The notes under the pieces: model-generated
Seen by the model: the letters and a program-made list of their open reading frames with translations, nothing else
Told to the model about the DNA's origin: nothing
Databases searched by the model: none
In this document: positions 7,760-17,586 of the stretch, piece after piece
Layout: every line of letters begins with the position of its first letter
How positions within the stretch are numbered: the first letter of the stretch is position 1
Translations under genes and position numbers: made by a program
DNA from: CANGTU01 sp046336655
GTDB taxonomy: Bacteria > Bacteroidota > Bacteroidia > Flavobacteriales_D > Sanyastnellaceae
Direction: 5' to 3'
DNA length: 64,000 bases
Assembly: GCA_046336655.1 (NCBI GenBank)
Contig: JBKDGH010000118.1
Location: 1-64,000, forward strand

Positions 7760-9094
7760 ATGTTCAACAAGATATTGATCGCCAACCGCGGTGAAATTGC
7801 ACTTCGCGTGATCAGGACCTGCAAGGAAATGGGCATCGCGACCGTGGCAGTGTACTCCACCGCAGATCGCGACAGCCTTCACGTGCGCTTTGCCGACGAA
7901 GCGGTGTGCATCGGCCCGCCATCAAGCAAGGACTCGTACCTCAAAATTCCGAACATTATTGCAGCGGCTGAAATCACCAATGCTGATGCGATTCACCCGG
8001 GATATGGATTCCTATCCGAGAATGCAGTGTTTTCCAAGGTGTGCAAAGAGAACGGAATCAAGTTCATCGGTGCGTCTCCTGAAATGATCGATGCGATGGG
8101 AGACAAAGCGTCTGCCAAGCAGACCATGAAGGACGCCGGAGTGCCCACTATTCCGGGGTCTGACGGACTTCTGGAAGACCTTAAAGAGGCGCGCGCAATA
8201 GCGAAAAAGATCAAGTATCCTGTAATGCTTAAGGCCACCGCAGGTGGCGGCGGTAAGGGCATGCGCGTGTGCAAGGATGAGGCTGAACTTGATGACGCAT
8301 GGGAAAAGGTGCGCCGTGAAGCAGGTGCAGCATTCGGCAACGACGGTATCTACATGGAGAAATTCGTGGAAGAACCGCGTCACATCGAAATTCAGATTGC
8401 AGGTGACCAATACGGAAAAGCGTGTCACCTCTCCGAACGCGATTGCTCCATTCAGCGTCGTCACCAGAAACTCGTGGAGGAGACTCCATCGCCCTTCATG
8501 ACTGATGAACTCCGCGAGCAGATGGGTCAGGCTGCCATTAAAGCGGCTGAAGCGGTGCGTTACGAAGGTGTAGGTACGGTGGAATTTCTGGTAGATAAAA
8601 ACAGGGATTTCTATTTCATGGAAATGAATACCCGCATCCAGGTGGAGCACACCATTACGGAAGAAGTAATCAATTACGACCTCGTAAAAGAACAGATCAA
8701 GCTGGCAGCTGGTGAGCCGATCTCCGGACGTAACTACTACCCGAAGATGCACAGCATTCAGTGCCGGATAAATGCGGAGGACCCATTCAAGGGATTTGCT
8801 CCTTGCCCCGGAAAAATTTCTGCCTATCACTCACCGGGCGGGCATGGAGTGCGCGTGGATACCCATGCATACGCAGGTTACGTGATTCCGCCGTACTACG
8901 ATTCGATGATTTCAAAACTCATCACCGTGGCTCAGACACGCGAAGAGGCAATCACCAAGATGCAGCGTGCGCTGGATGAGTATATCATCGAAGGTATCAA
9001 GACGACCATCCCATTCCATCAGAAACTGATGCGGGATGAGAAGTTCAGAAGCGGTGATTTCAACACGAAGTTCCTGGAGACGTTTGAGATGTAA
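7760..9094 (+). CDS. accC: acetyl-CoA carboxylase, biotin carboxylase subunit
   Basis: This 444-residue ATP-grasp enzyme carboxylates the biotin on AccB. I start at the ATG at 7760 (MFNKILIANRGEIALRVIRTC), the invariant N-terminus; the longer frame reaches back into accB. Visible features are the Gly-rich ATP loop GGGGKGMR (about 162-169), the ERDCSIQRRHQK segment, the metal site FMEMNTRIQVEH with the catalytic Arg and Glu, and the C-terminal biotin carboxylase domain (QCRINAEDP). Length matches the usual ~445-450. The next gene is convergent, and a small inverted repeat (CCGCA-TG-TGCGG, 9100-9111) without a T tract lies between them. Confidence 0.98.
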   Translation: MFNKILIANRGEIALRVIRTCKEMGIATVAVYSTADRDSLHVRFADEAVCIGPPSSKDSYLKIPNIIAAAEITNADAIHPGYGFLSENAVFSKVCKENGIKFIGASPEMIDAMGDKASAKQTMKDAGVPTIPGSDGLLEDLKEARAIAKKIKYPVMLKATAGGGGKGMRVCKDEAELDDAWEKVRREAGAAFGNDGIYMEKFVEEPRHIEIQIAGDQYGKACHLSERDCSIQRRHQKLVEETPSPFMTDELREQMGQAAIKAAEAVRYEGVGTVEFLVDKNRDFYFMEMNTRIQVEHTITEEVINYDLVKEQIKLAAGEPISGRNYYPKMHSIQCRINAEDPFKGFAPCPGKISAYHSPGGHGVRVDTHAYAGYVIPPYYDSMISKLITVAQTREEAITKMQRALDEYIIEGIKTTIPFHQKLMRDEKFRSGDFNTKFLETFEM

Positions 9095-9117
9095 TCTTCC
9101 CGCATGTGCGGTGAGTA

Positions 9118-10137
9118 TTACTTGTTGCGGATTCTCCGGAATAATTGTCGGAGCGCGTCGTTGAACTCGGATTCATCCCATTTGGCCTGAATTTGTCGAG
9201 CGGTTAGTCCGGTGTTGGACCGCACGAGTTCCCAGTGAAATACGAAAGCATTTTCTGCTTCATTTTGCCTGTAGTCCATGCGGCCCCATTTTGCAAGGTA
9301 GAAACGCGTGGTATCCTCGTTTTGCTCACAGAAATACAAGCCCTGTGAAAACCACTGAAGCGTTTTCACTTCCCTGGTGGAAGCAATCGGATCGAGGTGA
9401 TGAAGCCCGCGCGCATAGCTCACAAAATCAACTTCGGGATCATCCTGAAGCACAGAATATTCTCCGATGTAAATGGAATCTGACGTGACAGCCACACCAC
9501 TCCACAGGATTGAATTGAGAATGGAAGGCGAAGTGGAAAGGGTGTTGTACGGGATGCCTTTTTGTTCAAGGGAATCGCTGAAGTGCGAATGGGCAATGCC
9601 TTTGTTGACCAAAGTAAAACCGAGATAAACGAGGGAATACGCAGCCCCCAGTTTCGCCCAGCGCAGTCTGCGTGGATTCGTCCGCTTCAAGAAAAGACAT
9701 ACCAGCAACGCGAATAAAAAGGGGACAGTCCAGAGTGGGTCAACGACCGAGATCGTGTTGAATCCCACGAGGTAATCAGTGAACGGCAGAAACAACTGTG
9801 TGCCATACGTGGTGCAGCAGTCAAGCAGGGTGTGCGTAAAAAAGAACAAGTACCAAACGATATAGCTTTCTTTCCAGGTGATTCTGGATTTCATCCATCG
9901 CCAGGTGACCCACGCAAAGGGGATCGCCATGAGCAGATGGATGAACATGCTATGGCTGTATCCGCGATGAATGCGGAGCTGATCAATCGGGTCAGTCCAG
10001 AATGAATTGAACAGAATATCGAGGTCCGGAATGGTGCCGCCAATGGCACCAATCAGCTGCGCTCTGTTGCCCATCTTGCGCCCCCAGGCAATTTCGCCCA
10101 CTGCGGCCCCAAGAACAATCTGAGAAAGAGAATCCAT
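9118..10137 (-). CDS. YdjM-like membrane-bound metal-dependent hydrolase
   Basis: This is 339 residues from the ATG at 10137 (MDSLSQIVLGAAVGEIAWG), chosen because this is the family N-terminus and the 16 residues before it look random. Features of the YdjM/DUF457 family are the early D-S-L-S-Q-I...G motif, PDLDILF, and the cluster HRGYSHSMFIHLL followed by FFTHTLLDCCTTYGT, where His and Asp residues probably bind a metal next to the membrane. About five hydrophobic segments lie between residues 60 and 190. The C-terminal ~150 residues look soluble and are probably periplasmic. In other bacteria the family is linked to LexA control or lipid metabolism; the substrate is unknown. Confidence 0.85.
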   Translation of the reverse strand: MDSLSQIVLGAAVGEIAWGRKMGNRAQLIGAIGGTIPDLDILFNSFWTDPIDQLRIHRGYSHSMFIHLLMAIPFAWVTWRWMKSRITWKESYIVWYLFFFTHTLLDCCTTYGTQLFLPFTDYLVGFNTISVVDPLWTVPFLFALLVCLFLKRTNPRRLRWAKLGAAYSLVYLGFTLVNKGIAHSHFSDSLEQKGIPYNTLSTSPSILNSILWSGVAVTSDSIYIGEYSVLQDDPEVDFVSYARGLHHLDPIASTREVKTLQWFSQGLYFCEQNEDTTRFYLAKWGRMDYRQNEAENAFVFHWELVRSNTGLTARQIQAKWDESEFNDALRQLFRRIRNK

Positions 10138-10239
10138 CGGCCGCCAAGGTACTTCAGATGGAATTGCACGGGTGGTGATTTGCAATATTTGTAGTTACAA
10201 CACGTTAGTTCACAAACCTGTACCACATGAAAAAACCGA

Positions 10240-11112
10240 TTGTTACGCTTTCCGGATTGGCTCTTTATTGCCCTGACTTCATTTCTTGGAGGTCGGAAGT
10301 GGACTCACCCGAAAGGATTCGAAAAGTCATTCACATTCATAGAAGGCAATGCGGAGCATACGAGTGGTTTTTTTATGCAGCGAACTGAAGTGTCTAATCT
10401 GGAGTACCGGAATTTTCTTCAGGACTTGAAAGTGCAGGGCAATATGGATAACTACAAAGCGGCTCTGTGGGATACTGCGAATTGGGTGACCACATTTTCA
10501 TTCAACGAGCCTTACAAAACATATTATCACAGCCACGCGGCTTATGATAACTATCCTGCAGTGAACATCACCCATGCCGGAGCAGTATTGTATTGTGAGT
10601 GGCTTGCAGCAGAGCTTAACGGGGTAAGTGGTCAAGGAGAATACTACTACCACGTGCGCATTCCTTCCCGTTCAGAATGGATCCATGCCGCGTGCAACGG
10701 AGATCAGAGATTCGTGTATGCGTGGGGTGGACCGTATATCCGCAATGCAAAGGGTTGTGCATTGTGTAACTTCATGCACGTAGGTGATGAATGTATTCGC
10801 CGAAATGAATCCGGGGAGCTTGAGTTGGGATGTCAGGGTGGAGATCACCATTACATGGGAGTTGCAGGTTACCTGAGCGATAATGCGGATATCACCGCGC
10901 CTGTAGCCTCTTATTCCCCATCTAAGTGGGGACTCTTTAATATGAATGGAAACGTGGCCGAAATGGTGGATGACGGCACTACTGCCATGGGTGGATCATG
11001 GAGATGTCCCGGCTATGACGTCAGAAATACAAGTGAAATGAAGTTCGATGGCCCGTCAGTGGAAGTGGGATTTCGTCCGGTGGTGACGCTGGTGAAAAGA
11101 AAAAGTGTTTAG
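10240..11112 (+). CDS. sulfatase-modifying-factor (FGE)-like protein, 5' end disturbed
   Basis: The 290-residue frame has the FGE-sulfatase fold used by GldJ/GldK-type gliding proteins: FFMQRTEVSNLEYRNFL at the start, YPAVNITHAGAVLYCEWL, RIPSRSEWIHAA in the middle and GLFNMNGNVAEMVDD...MGGSWR near the end. The start is a problem. The only plausible ATG (10227, ATGAAAAAACCG) is in another frame and stops after about 50 codons. Removing one A from the six-A run would give MKNRLLRFPDWLFIALTSFLGG, a convincing signal peptide joined to this frame. Without that change, translation would need the TTG at 10240. The protein is probably exported; its gliding or T9SS role is unproven. The alternatives for the A run are sequencing error, phase variation or slippage. 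Confidence 0.75.
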   Translation: MLRFPDWLFIALTSFLGGRKWTHPKGFEKSFTFIEGNAEHTSGFFMQRTEVSNLEYRNFLQDLKVQGNMDNYKAALWDTANWVTTFSFNEPYKTYYHSHAAYDNYPAVNITHAGAVLYCEWLAAELNGVSGQGEYYYHVRIPSRSEWIHAACNGDQRFVYAWGGPYIRNAKGCALCNFMHVGDECIRRNESGELELGCQGGDHHYMGVAGYLSDNADITAPVASYSPSKWGLFNMNGNVAEMVDDGTTAMGGSWRCPGYDVRNTSEMKFDGPSVEVGFRPVVTLVKRKSV

Positions 11113-11124
11113 TCCGGCTCGTGC

Positions 11125-13752
11125 TTAGGCTCCGATAATCTTCCGGATGTCATTGAGCTTCATCAGCGCCTCTACAGGAGTCAGCGTGTTGATATCAATA
11201 TTGAGCAGTTCATCCCTTACTTGCGCAAGCGTGGGATCATCGAGTTGAAAGAAGCTGAGCTGCACGGGCGATTGCGCGGACACATGCCCTACTTTACCAG
11301 TGAGGTTTTCCCTGCTGTGCGATTGTTCAAGTGTCTGGAGCATTTCTTTCGCACGTTCGAGCACCTTGGAGGGCATTCCCGCAAGTTTGGCCACGTGAAT
11401 ACCAAAGCTGTGATTGCTGCCGCCCTGTTGCAGTTTGCGGAGAAATACTATGCGCTGGCCCACTTCCTTTACACTTACATTGAAGTTATGGATGCGTGCA
11501 AATGCCGATGCCATTTCGTTCAGTTCGTGGTAGTGTGTGGCGAATAACGTCTTGGCTCTTGCTTTCGGATGCTCATGCAGGTATTCCGCAATGGCCCAGG
11601 CAATCGAAATTCCGTCATAGGTGGATGTGCCTCTTCCGATTTCATCCAGCAGCACCAGGCTGCGGTTGCTGAGGTTATTGAGAATACTCGCGGTTTCATT
11701 CATCTCCACCATAAATGTGGATTCACCGCTGGAGATGTTATCGCTCGCACCCACACGGGTGAAGATCTTGTCAATGATGCCTATATCGGCAGATTTCGCA
11801 GGCACATACGATCCTATCTGAGCCATAAGCACGATGAGTGCAGTCTGGCGCAGCACAGCAGATTTACCGCTCATGTTTGGTCCGGTGATCATCATGATTT
11901 GCTGCTGCTCATTGTCGAGGTATACGTCATTGCTGACATACTCTTCTCCGGGAGGCAGGCTGCGCTCAATGACCGGATGTCGTCCTTCATGAATGTGCAG
12001 GCTGAAGCCATCGTTCAGAGAGGGTTTGACATAATGGTTTTTCACTGCAACTGTCGCAAAGGACAGGAGGCAATCCAGCCGTGCCACGAGCTGGGCATTC
12101 AACTGAATCGCTGAAGTGAACTCCATGACGGCCGCCACGAGTTCCTGAAAAAGGTGTGATTCGATAGCGGCAATCTTTTCCTCTGCGCCGAGAATCTTTG
12201 ACTCGTAATCCTTCAGCTCTTCGGTGATGTATCGCTCCGCCTGTGTGAGGGTCTGTTTTCTGATCCAGTCAGCAGGCACTTTATCCTTGTGTGTATTGCG
12301 TACTTCGAGGTAGTAGCCAAACACATTGTTATACGAAATTTTCAGGGATGGAATTCCCGTGCGTTCACTTTCGCGCTGTTGGATTTCCGCGAGAAAATCC
12401 TTGCCTGACGTGGCGAGTGAGCGCAACTCATCCAGTTCAGAATGCACTCCGGGGGCAATTACCTGCCCCTTGTTCAGCGCCATCGGAGGATCGGGATGGA
12501 GTTCCCTGGCAATGCGCGAGGTGATCGTCTCACACGGATTCAGCTGCGAGGTGAGGCTGAGCAATTCCGAATTACTGCTCTTTTTACCCATTTCACGGAT
12601 GGGTTCAAGGGCTTCCAGGGCCCGGCGTATCTGCATCAGTTCGCGCGGCGAAATACGCGCTGTGGCTACTTTGGAAATGAGCCTTTCGAGGTCACCTATT
12701 TGCTTGAGTGACTGCGAAAGGACGGACGCATTATCTTGGTGGTGTGTGAAATATTCCACTACCGCATGGCGCTTCTCAATCGTGGCGGAGTGCTTCAGCG
12801 GAAGAAGCAGCCAGCGACGAAGCATGCGCGCTCCCATGGGTGAAATGGTTTCATCCAGCACATCCAGCAAGGTGGTTGCATTTTCATGCGAGGAGTGAAC
12901 GAGCTCCAGATTGCGGATGGTGAATTTGTCCAGCCATACGTATTGGTCTTCTTCAATCCTGGAAATGGTTGCTATGTGAGCTACTTTATCGTGGCGTGTT
13001 TCTTCCAGATAATGCAGCACCGCACCGGCAGCAATAATTCCGAGTTCAAGTTCATCCACTCCGAATCCCTTGAGGCTGCGGGTTCCGAAGTGTTTCTGGA
13101 GTTTCTCTCTTCCGAAATCTGACGTAAACACCCAGTCATCGAGCCTGAACGTGACGAGTTTGTCGCCGAACGCATCGCGAAACGCTTTGTCGAGATGCTT
13201 CTGATAAAGCACCTCGGCAGGCCGGAAGCCCTGAAGGAGTTTATCCGCATATTCAATTGTTCCCTCTGCACACAGAAATTCGCCAGTGGAAATATCGAGA
13301 AACGCGATGCCAGCCTGGTTCTGTTTGATGGCTACTGCAGCAAGAAAGTTATTGGACGTAGCATCGTACGTTTTATCGTTGTACGACACGCCCGGAGTAA
13401 CTAGTTCGGTAACTCCGCGCCTGACGATCTTTTTGGTAAGCTTAGGGTCTTCGAGCTGGTCGCAGATCGCTACGCGGTGGCCTGCACGAACGAGCTTGGG
13501 CAGATAGGTATCCAGCGCGTGAAATGGAAAGCCGGCCAGCTCCACGTAGGCCGCAGCGCCATTTTTTCTCCGCGTGAGTGTGATGCCCAGCACGCGGGAT
13601 GCAACGATGGCATCCTCTCCGAATGTTTCGTAGAAATCGCCTACGCGAAAAAGCAGGAGTGCGTCAGGATACTTTGCCTTGATGGCATTGTATTGCTTCA
13701 TGAGCGGTGTTTCAACCGCTGCTCCGGTTTCCTCAACGTATTCTTCCGCCAC
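11125..13752 (-). CDS. mutS: DNA mismatch repair protein MutS
   Basis: This is an 875-residue MutS1 protein that recognises mismatches and starts repair with MutL. The mismatch-contact Phe-x-Glu is F40-Y-E42 in RVGDFYETFGED. The connector, lever and clamp regions follow, then the ATPase domain with Walker A GPNMSGKS (near 623-630), the Walker B stretch LVLLDEIGRGTST and the ATHYHEL segment. The C-terminal helix-turn-helix ends PVEALMKLNDIRKIIGA. Length is standard. The start is 13 bases after the clpX stop, so it is probably co-transcribed from the clpX promoter; that neighbour pairing is not a functional one. Confidence 0.98.
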   Translation of the reverse strand: MAEEYVEETGAAVETPLMKQYNAIKAKYPDALLLFRVGDFYETFGEDAIVASRVLGITLTRRKNGAAAYVELAGFPFHALDTYLPKLVRAGHRVAICDQLEDPKLTKKIVRRGVTELVTPGVSYNDKTYDATSNNFLAAVAIKQNQAGIAFLDISTGEFLCAEGTIEYADKLLQGFRPAEVLYQKHLDKAFRDAFGDKLVTFRLDDWVFTSDFGREKLQKHFGTRSLKGFGVDELELGIIAAGAVLHYLEETRHDKVAHIATISRIEEDQYVWLDKFTIRNLELVHSSHENATTLLDVLDETISPMGARMLRRWLLLPLKHSATIEKRHAVVEYFTHHQDNASVLSQSLKQIGDLERLISKVATARISPRELMQIRRALEALEPIREMGKKSSNSELLSLTSQLNPCETITSRIARELHPDPPMALNKGQVIAPGVHSELDELRSLATSGKDFLAEIQQRESERTGIPSLKISYNNVFGYYLEVRNTHKDKVPADWIRKQTLTQAERYITEELKDYESKILGAEEKIAAIESHLFQELVAAVMEFTSAIQLNAQLVARLDCLLSFATVAVKNHYVKPSLNDGFSLHIHEGRHPVIERSLPPGEEYVSNDVYLDNEQQQIMMITGPNMSGKSAVLRQTALIVLMAQIGSYVPAKSADIGIIDKIFTRVGASDNISSGESTFMVEMNETASILNNLSNRSLVLLDEIGRGTSTYDGISIAWAIAEYLHEHPKARAKTLFATHYHELNEMASAFARIHNFNVSVKEVGQRIVFLRKLQQGGSNHSFGIHVAKLAGMPSKVLERAKEMLQTLEQSHSRENLTGKVGHVSAQSPVQLSFFQLDDPTLAQVRDELLNIDINTLTPVEALMKLNDIRKIIGA

Positions 13753-13765
13753 TGGAGTCAGGTTT

Positions 13766-14986
13766 TCACGCCACTTTCAGCTGACTGAGCTTGGAGTGTG
13801 AGAACTGTTCGCGCGCATAACTGAGCGTCACCTTGAACTCCTTCTCCTTGGAAGAAGGCAACTGGTACATCGCATCAGTCATAATTGCTTCGCAGATGGA
13901 ACGTAGGCCGCGAGCACCGAGTTTGTATTCCATTGCTTTTTCAACGATGAAATCGAGCACTTTTTTATCAAAGGTGAGTTTGACACCGTCCATATCAAAC
14001 AGCTTCACATACTGTTTGATGAGCGCATTTTTCGGTTCTGTGAGAATGCGACGCAGGGTAGCTTCGTCCAGTGGATTCAGGTAAGTCAGCACCGGGAAGC
14101 GACCGATCAGTTCGGGTATTAATCCGAATCGCTTCAGATCCGTTGGGGTTACATACTGAAGAATATTCTCAGTGTCAATTCGCGCAGCAGTTGCGCCGTA
14201 TCCGATGGAGTTGAGGTTGATGCGGCTTTCTATATGCCTGTTGATTCCGTCGAACGCACCGCCGCAGATGAAGAGGATATTGCGGGTATCGACCTGTATC
14301 ATCTTTTGTTCCGGATGTTTGCGTCCGCCCTGCGGGGGAACACCTACCGTGGCTCCTTCGAGGAGTTTGAGCAGTGCCTGCTGTACACCTTCTCCGCTGA
14401 CATCGCGGGTGATGCTCGGGTTGTCACTTTTACGGGCGATTTTATCGATCTCATCGATGAAGACAATGCCTCGCTCAGCACGCGCCACGTCATAGTCGGC
14501 GTTTTGAAGAAGGCGCGAAAGGATGCTCTCCACATCTTCTCCCACATAGCCCGCTTCAGTGAGTACGGTAGCATCGGCAATGCAAAATGGTACGTTGAGC
14601 ATTTTTGCGATGGAGCGGGCCAGCAGTGTTTTGCCGGTTCCGGTTTCACCGACCATCACGATGTTGGATTTTTCAATTTCCACATCATCGCCGGTGTGCT
14701 TCTGGCTGATGCGCTTGTAGTGGTTGTACACCGCTACGCTGAGCACTTTTTTTGCCTCGTCTTGCCCGATCACAAAGTCATCCAGAAAGGCCTTGATTTC
14801 AGCCGGCTTCAGAAGCTGAAGATCGCCGGACGGAGAAGTGCTGGGCGCTTTCTTCTCTTCATGCACAATCTGGTGCGCCTGACTCGCACAGTCATCGCAG
14901 ATGTGTCCGCTGAGACCCGCGATGAGGATATTGACTTCGCTTTTTTTACGGCCGCAGAACGAGCAGCTGATTTCTTTTCCTGACAT
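13766..14986 (-). CDS. clpX: ATP-dependent Clp protease ATP-binding subunit ClpX
   Basis: This is a 406-residue AAA+ unfoldase. The N-terminal zinc-binding domain has C8-x2-C11 and C30-x2-C33. The AAA+ module has Walker A GETGTGKT (near residue 112), Walker B IVFIDEIDKIA, the pore-loop-like sequence AGYVGEDVE and sensor regions, and ends with the small domain (LGARGLRSICEAIM). It feeds substrates into ClpP, but clpP lies about 7 kb away with priA and a surface-protein gene between them, instead of directly next to clpX as in many bacteria. A perfect -7 box lies 51 bases upstream, so it is likely expressed independently of priA and together with mutS. Confidence 0.98.
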   Translation of the reverse strand: MSGKEISCSFCGRKKSEVNILIAGLSGHICDDCASQAHQIVHEEKKAPSTSPSGDLQLLKPAEIKAFLDDFVIGQDEAKKVLSVAVYNHYKRISQKHTGDDVEIEKSNIVMVGETGTGKTLLARSIAKMLNVPFCIADATVLTEAGYVGEDVESILSRLLQNADYDVARAERGIVFIDEIDKIARKSDNPSITRDVSGEGVQQALLKLLEGATVGVPPQGGRKHPEQKMIQVDTRNILFICGGAFDGINRHIESRINLNSIGYGATAARIDTENILQYVTPTDLKRFGLIPELIGRFPVLTYLNPLDEATLRRILTEPKNALIKQYVKLFDMDGVKLTFDKKVLDFIVEKAMEYKLGARGLRSICEAIMTDAMYQLPSSKEKEFKVTLSYAREQFSHSKLSQLKVA

Positions 14987-15037
14987 GCGATGAAAACGAC
15001 CGGGAGCCTTGATTGTTTCTCAAATCCGGACGAACCC

Positions 15038-15045
15038 CAAAGGTA
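15038..15045 (-). promoter_or_regulatory. -7 box (TACCTTTG on minus strand) for clpX
   Basis: The plus-strand CAAAGGTA reads TACCTTTG on the minus strand, an exact TAnnTTTG match, in the gap between priA and clpX. Transcription would start near 15031, about 45 bases before the clpX ATG. No clear -33 TTG was identified. Confidence 0.55.
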
Positions 15046-15072
15046 CGACACACTTCCGGAGTCTGTTCGGCG

Positions 15073-17553
15073 TCACACAGGGTCCACGTCTACCGTCAGC
15101 CGGACGCTTTTGAAGTCAGGTTGCTGCCTCAGCATGTGGCAGGAGTCCAGAATCAGCTCTTTGAGGCGCGGCAGGTCGGGGGTGCGGTGAAGCTTGATCA
15201 GGATTTGCCGGAGGTAATACGTGTTAATCCTGGGCACATAGGGTTTTTCTGGGCCCAGCACCTGACCGGGTTCGAGGCGTGTAATGGCGGCTTTGAGTTC
15301 ATTGCCAGCCCGCTCAGCCACTTCGTCATCCTTGTGCTTGACGGTGATGCGGATCATTCTTACGAACGGGGGATAGCTGAACTGATGGCGCTCCCGGATT
15401 TCATGGTTGTAAAGAGACGTGTAATCGCCGCGTTTTACCAGGTCAAGCAGCCAATGGTCGGGTGTATAGGTCTGAATGATCACTTGCCCGCGCTTCTGGC
15501 GCCGGCCTGCTCGTCCCGCCACCTGCATAATGAGCTGAAAGCTTCGTTCCATGGACCTGAAATCAGGATAATTCATCATACGATCAGCATTCATAATACC
15601 CACGACGGAAACATGGTCAAAGTCGAGTCCTTTCGTGATCATCTGGGTGCCTACGAGAATTTGAATTTCACCGGATTCAAAATCGGAGATGATGCGCTGG
15701 TAGCTGCTTTTGCTGCGGGTGGTATCAAGGTCCATACGCTGGACTCTGAATTCAGGGAACAGGTCAACTACTTCTTCTTCGAGTTTTTCAGTGCCGAAGC
15801 CGAGCATACGGAGATCATGATTTCCGCAAGCCGCGCATGCTGCAGGAGGCGAGCTCGAGTAGCCGCAGTAGTGGCATTTGAGTTGATGATTGTGCTTGTG
15901 GTAGGTCATGCTCACGTCGCAGCGCGTGCACATAGGCACCCAGCCACAGGTGTGGCATTGCCACAGGGGAGAATAGCCCCTTCTGTTTTGAAAGAGAATG
16001 ACCTGTTCACCTGATTCAAGCGCTTTCCTCATCGCTTCTACAAGCATGCTTGTGAAATTGCCGGAGAGGGTTTTCTTTTTGATATCTGCACGTATGTCAG
16101 CGATGGTGACTTCAGGTAGCTCAATTCCGCCGAACCGTTCGTTGATTTCAATCAGGTTGTAGCGGTTGTTTTTAGAGTTCCAGTAGGTTTCAATTGAAGG
16201 TGTGGCCGAGCCAAGCACCACCGGTGCTCCGAATTCCCGCGCCCACACAATGGCGGTGTCACGGGCATGGTAACGCGGTGCTGGATCGTGCTGTTTAAAG
16301 CTGTGTTCATGCTCTTCGTCCACGATGACCAGACCGGGATTCGAGAACGGAAGAAACAATGCTGACCGGGCGCCGATTACAATGGCCGGCTGTCCGGCCG
16401 GCGCATGGAGCAATGACATCCAGGTGTTACCCCGCTGATTGTCTGAGAACCCGCTGTGATAGACTTTCACCAGCGCACCGAAGTATTTGCGCAGCCGTGT
16501 GATCAGTTGAGTGGTAAGGGCAATTTCAGGAAGCAGGTAGAGCACTTGCTTGCCTTCCTGAACGGCATCACGGATCAGGTGACAGTAAATCTCCGTTTTC
16601 CCGCTTGAGGTTACCCCGTGAAGCAATGTCACCGGAAGCGTCGAGAAAGATGATTTTATTTCTTCATAGACGCGTTGCTGGGTTGGTGCAAGCCCGGGTA
16701 GATTGGGACTGGCATTGGCTTGCGGTATGCGGTGTGGATCAATCGTGCGTTTTTCGATAATCCCTTTTTCAATGAGTGACTGGAAAGCCGATTTTGAAAT
16801 CCCTGTGTGCTGCTGAACTTCTTTTTTCGGTACGCTCCGGCTTTCGCCTTTATCAAAACCGGAAAGGCCCAGAAAGGCGAGAAGTGCATCACTCTGCTTG
16901 TGTGCCTGCCGTTTTTCGAAATCGGAGAAGAGTTGCTTTAATGATCCTTCTGTTGCATAGACCGTATTGAGATCAAATACCTCATCGCGTTTTGGCCTGA
17001 ATTTCTCTTTGATTTCCTCGTCTGAGAAGATCATCCCCTTTTCAACTAACCCTTTGAGAATGGGCTGTAAAGTGCGGATGCTGAGCCGCTCACTGAGCTC
17101 AGAAATGGCGCAGGGTTTTTCAGTCAGGGCATGGAGCACAGCGCGCTCCTTTTCATTCAGAGTCGCATCTTCTTCCCAATATTCATCAGCCACCGAGAGC
17201 TTGGTTTCACTTGACAGTTTCAATGAACCGGGAATGGCGGCATTCATTACTTCGCCCACAGTGCAGGCGTAATAGGATGCAATCCACTCCCAGAATTTCA
17301 ATTGAGATTCAGTGACAATTGCGTCTTCATCGAGCAGTCCTTCGATGTATTTTGCTTCATAACCGGAAGGGGGTGTTTGCCCAATGGCCCGTATAATCCC
17401 GGTGTAGAAGCGGCTTTTGCCCAACGGCACAATCACCCGAAATCCCACCTGAATGCGGTTATTCCATTCAAATGGAATGCGGTATGACAGCGTTTTTGGC
17501 AACGCCAGAGGCAGAATGACTTCTGCGAAGAGGGTGACGCGTTCGGCTGTCAT
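15073..17553 (-). CDS. priA: primosomal protein N' (PriA helicase)
   Basis: The 826-residue replication-restart helicase reloads the replisome at stalled forks. The N-terminal 3'-DNA-end-binding domain begins with VILPLALPKTLSYRIP. The superfamily 2 helicase core has Walker A LLHGVTSSGKTEIY, the DEEH box VIVDEEHEHSF and ARYHARDTAIVWA. An eight-cysteine zinc domain follows (CHTCGWVPMCTRC, CHYCGY, CAACGNHDL). The later motifs ILVGTQMITKGLDF and QVAGRAGR are intact. Length is standard. It is 87 bases upstream of the HYR gene terminator and is probably transcribed from its own, unseen promoter. Confidence 0.97.
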   Translation of the reverse strand: MTAERVTLFAEVILPLALPKTLSYRIPFEWNNRIQVGFRVIVPLGKSRFYTGIIRAIGQTPPSGYEAKYIEGLLDEDAIVTESQLKFWEWIASYYACTVGEVMNAAIPGSLKLSSETKLSVADEYWEEDATLNEKERAVLHALTEKPCAISELSERLSIRTLQPILKGLVEKGMIFSDEEIKEKFRPKRDEVFDLNTVYATEGSLKQLFSDFEKRQAHKQSDALLAFLGLSGFDKGESRSVPKKEVQQHTGISKSAFQSLIEKGIIEKRTIDPHRIPQANASPNLPGLAPTQQRVYEEIKSSFSTLPVTLLHGVTSSGKTEIYCHLIRDAVQEGKQVLYLLPEIALTTQLITRLRKYFGALVKVYHSGFSDNQRGNTWMSLLHAPAGQPAIVIGARSALFLPFSNPGLVIVDEEHEHSFKQHDPAPRYHARDTAIVWAREFGAPVVLGSATPSIETYWNSKNNRYNLIEINERFGGIELPEVTIADIRADIKKKTLSGNFTSMLVEAMRKALESGEQVILFQNRRGYSPLWQCHTCGWVPMCTRCDVSMTYHKHNHQLKCHYCGYSSSPPAACAACGNHDLRMLGFGTEKLEEEVVDLFPEFRVQRMDLDTTRSKSSYQRIISDFESGEIQILVGTQMITKGLDFDHVSVVGIMNADRMMNYPDFRSMERSFQLIMQVAGRAGRRQKRGQVIIQTYTPDHWLLDLVKRGDYTSLYNHEIRERHQFSYPPFVRMIRITVKHKDDEVAERAGNELKAAITRLEPGQVLGPEKPYVPRINTYYLRQILIKLHRTPDLPRLKELILDSCHMLRQQPDFKSVRLTVDVDPV

Positions 17554-17586
17554 GGAATGTGGTGTAAAGAAACAACATCAGCCAAA

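Noticed and set aside
8012..8830. 272-codon open frame on the minus strand
   Set aside because: It lies wholly inside accC, whose sequence is fully conserved; the minus-strand product has no recognisable pattern and is a codon-bias shadow.
14234..14983. 249-codon open frame on the plus strand
   Set aside because: It is antisense to clpX over conserved AAA+ motifs; there is no plausible start region or family match.
15013..16014. 333-codon open frame on the plus strand
   Set aside because: It is antisense to the intact priA gene and the clpX promoter; His- and Ala-rich composition without family features marks it as a shadow.
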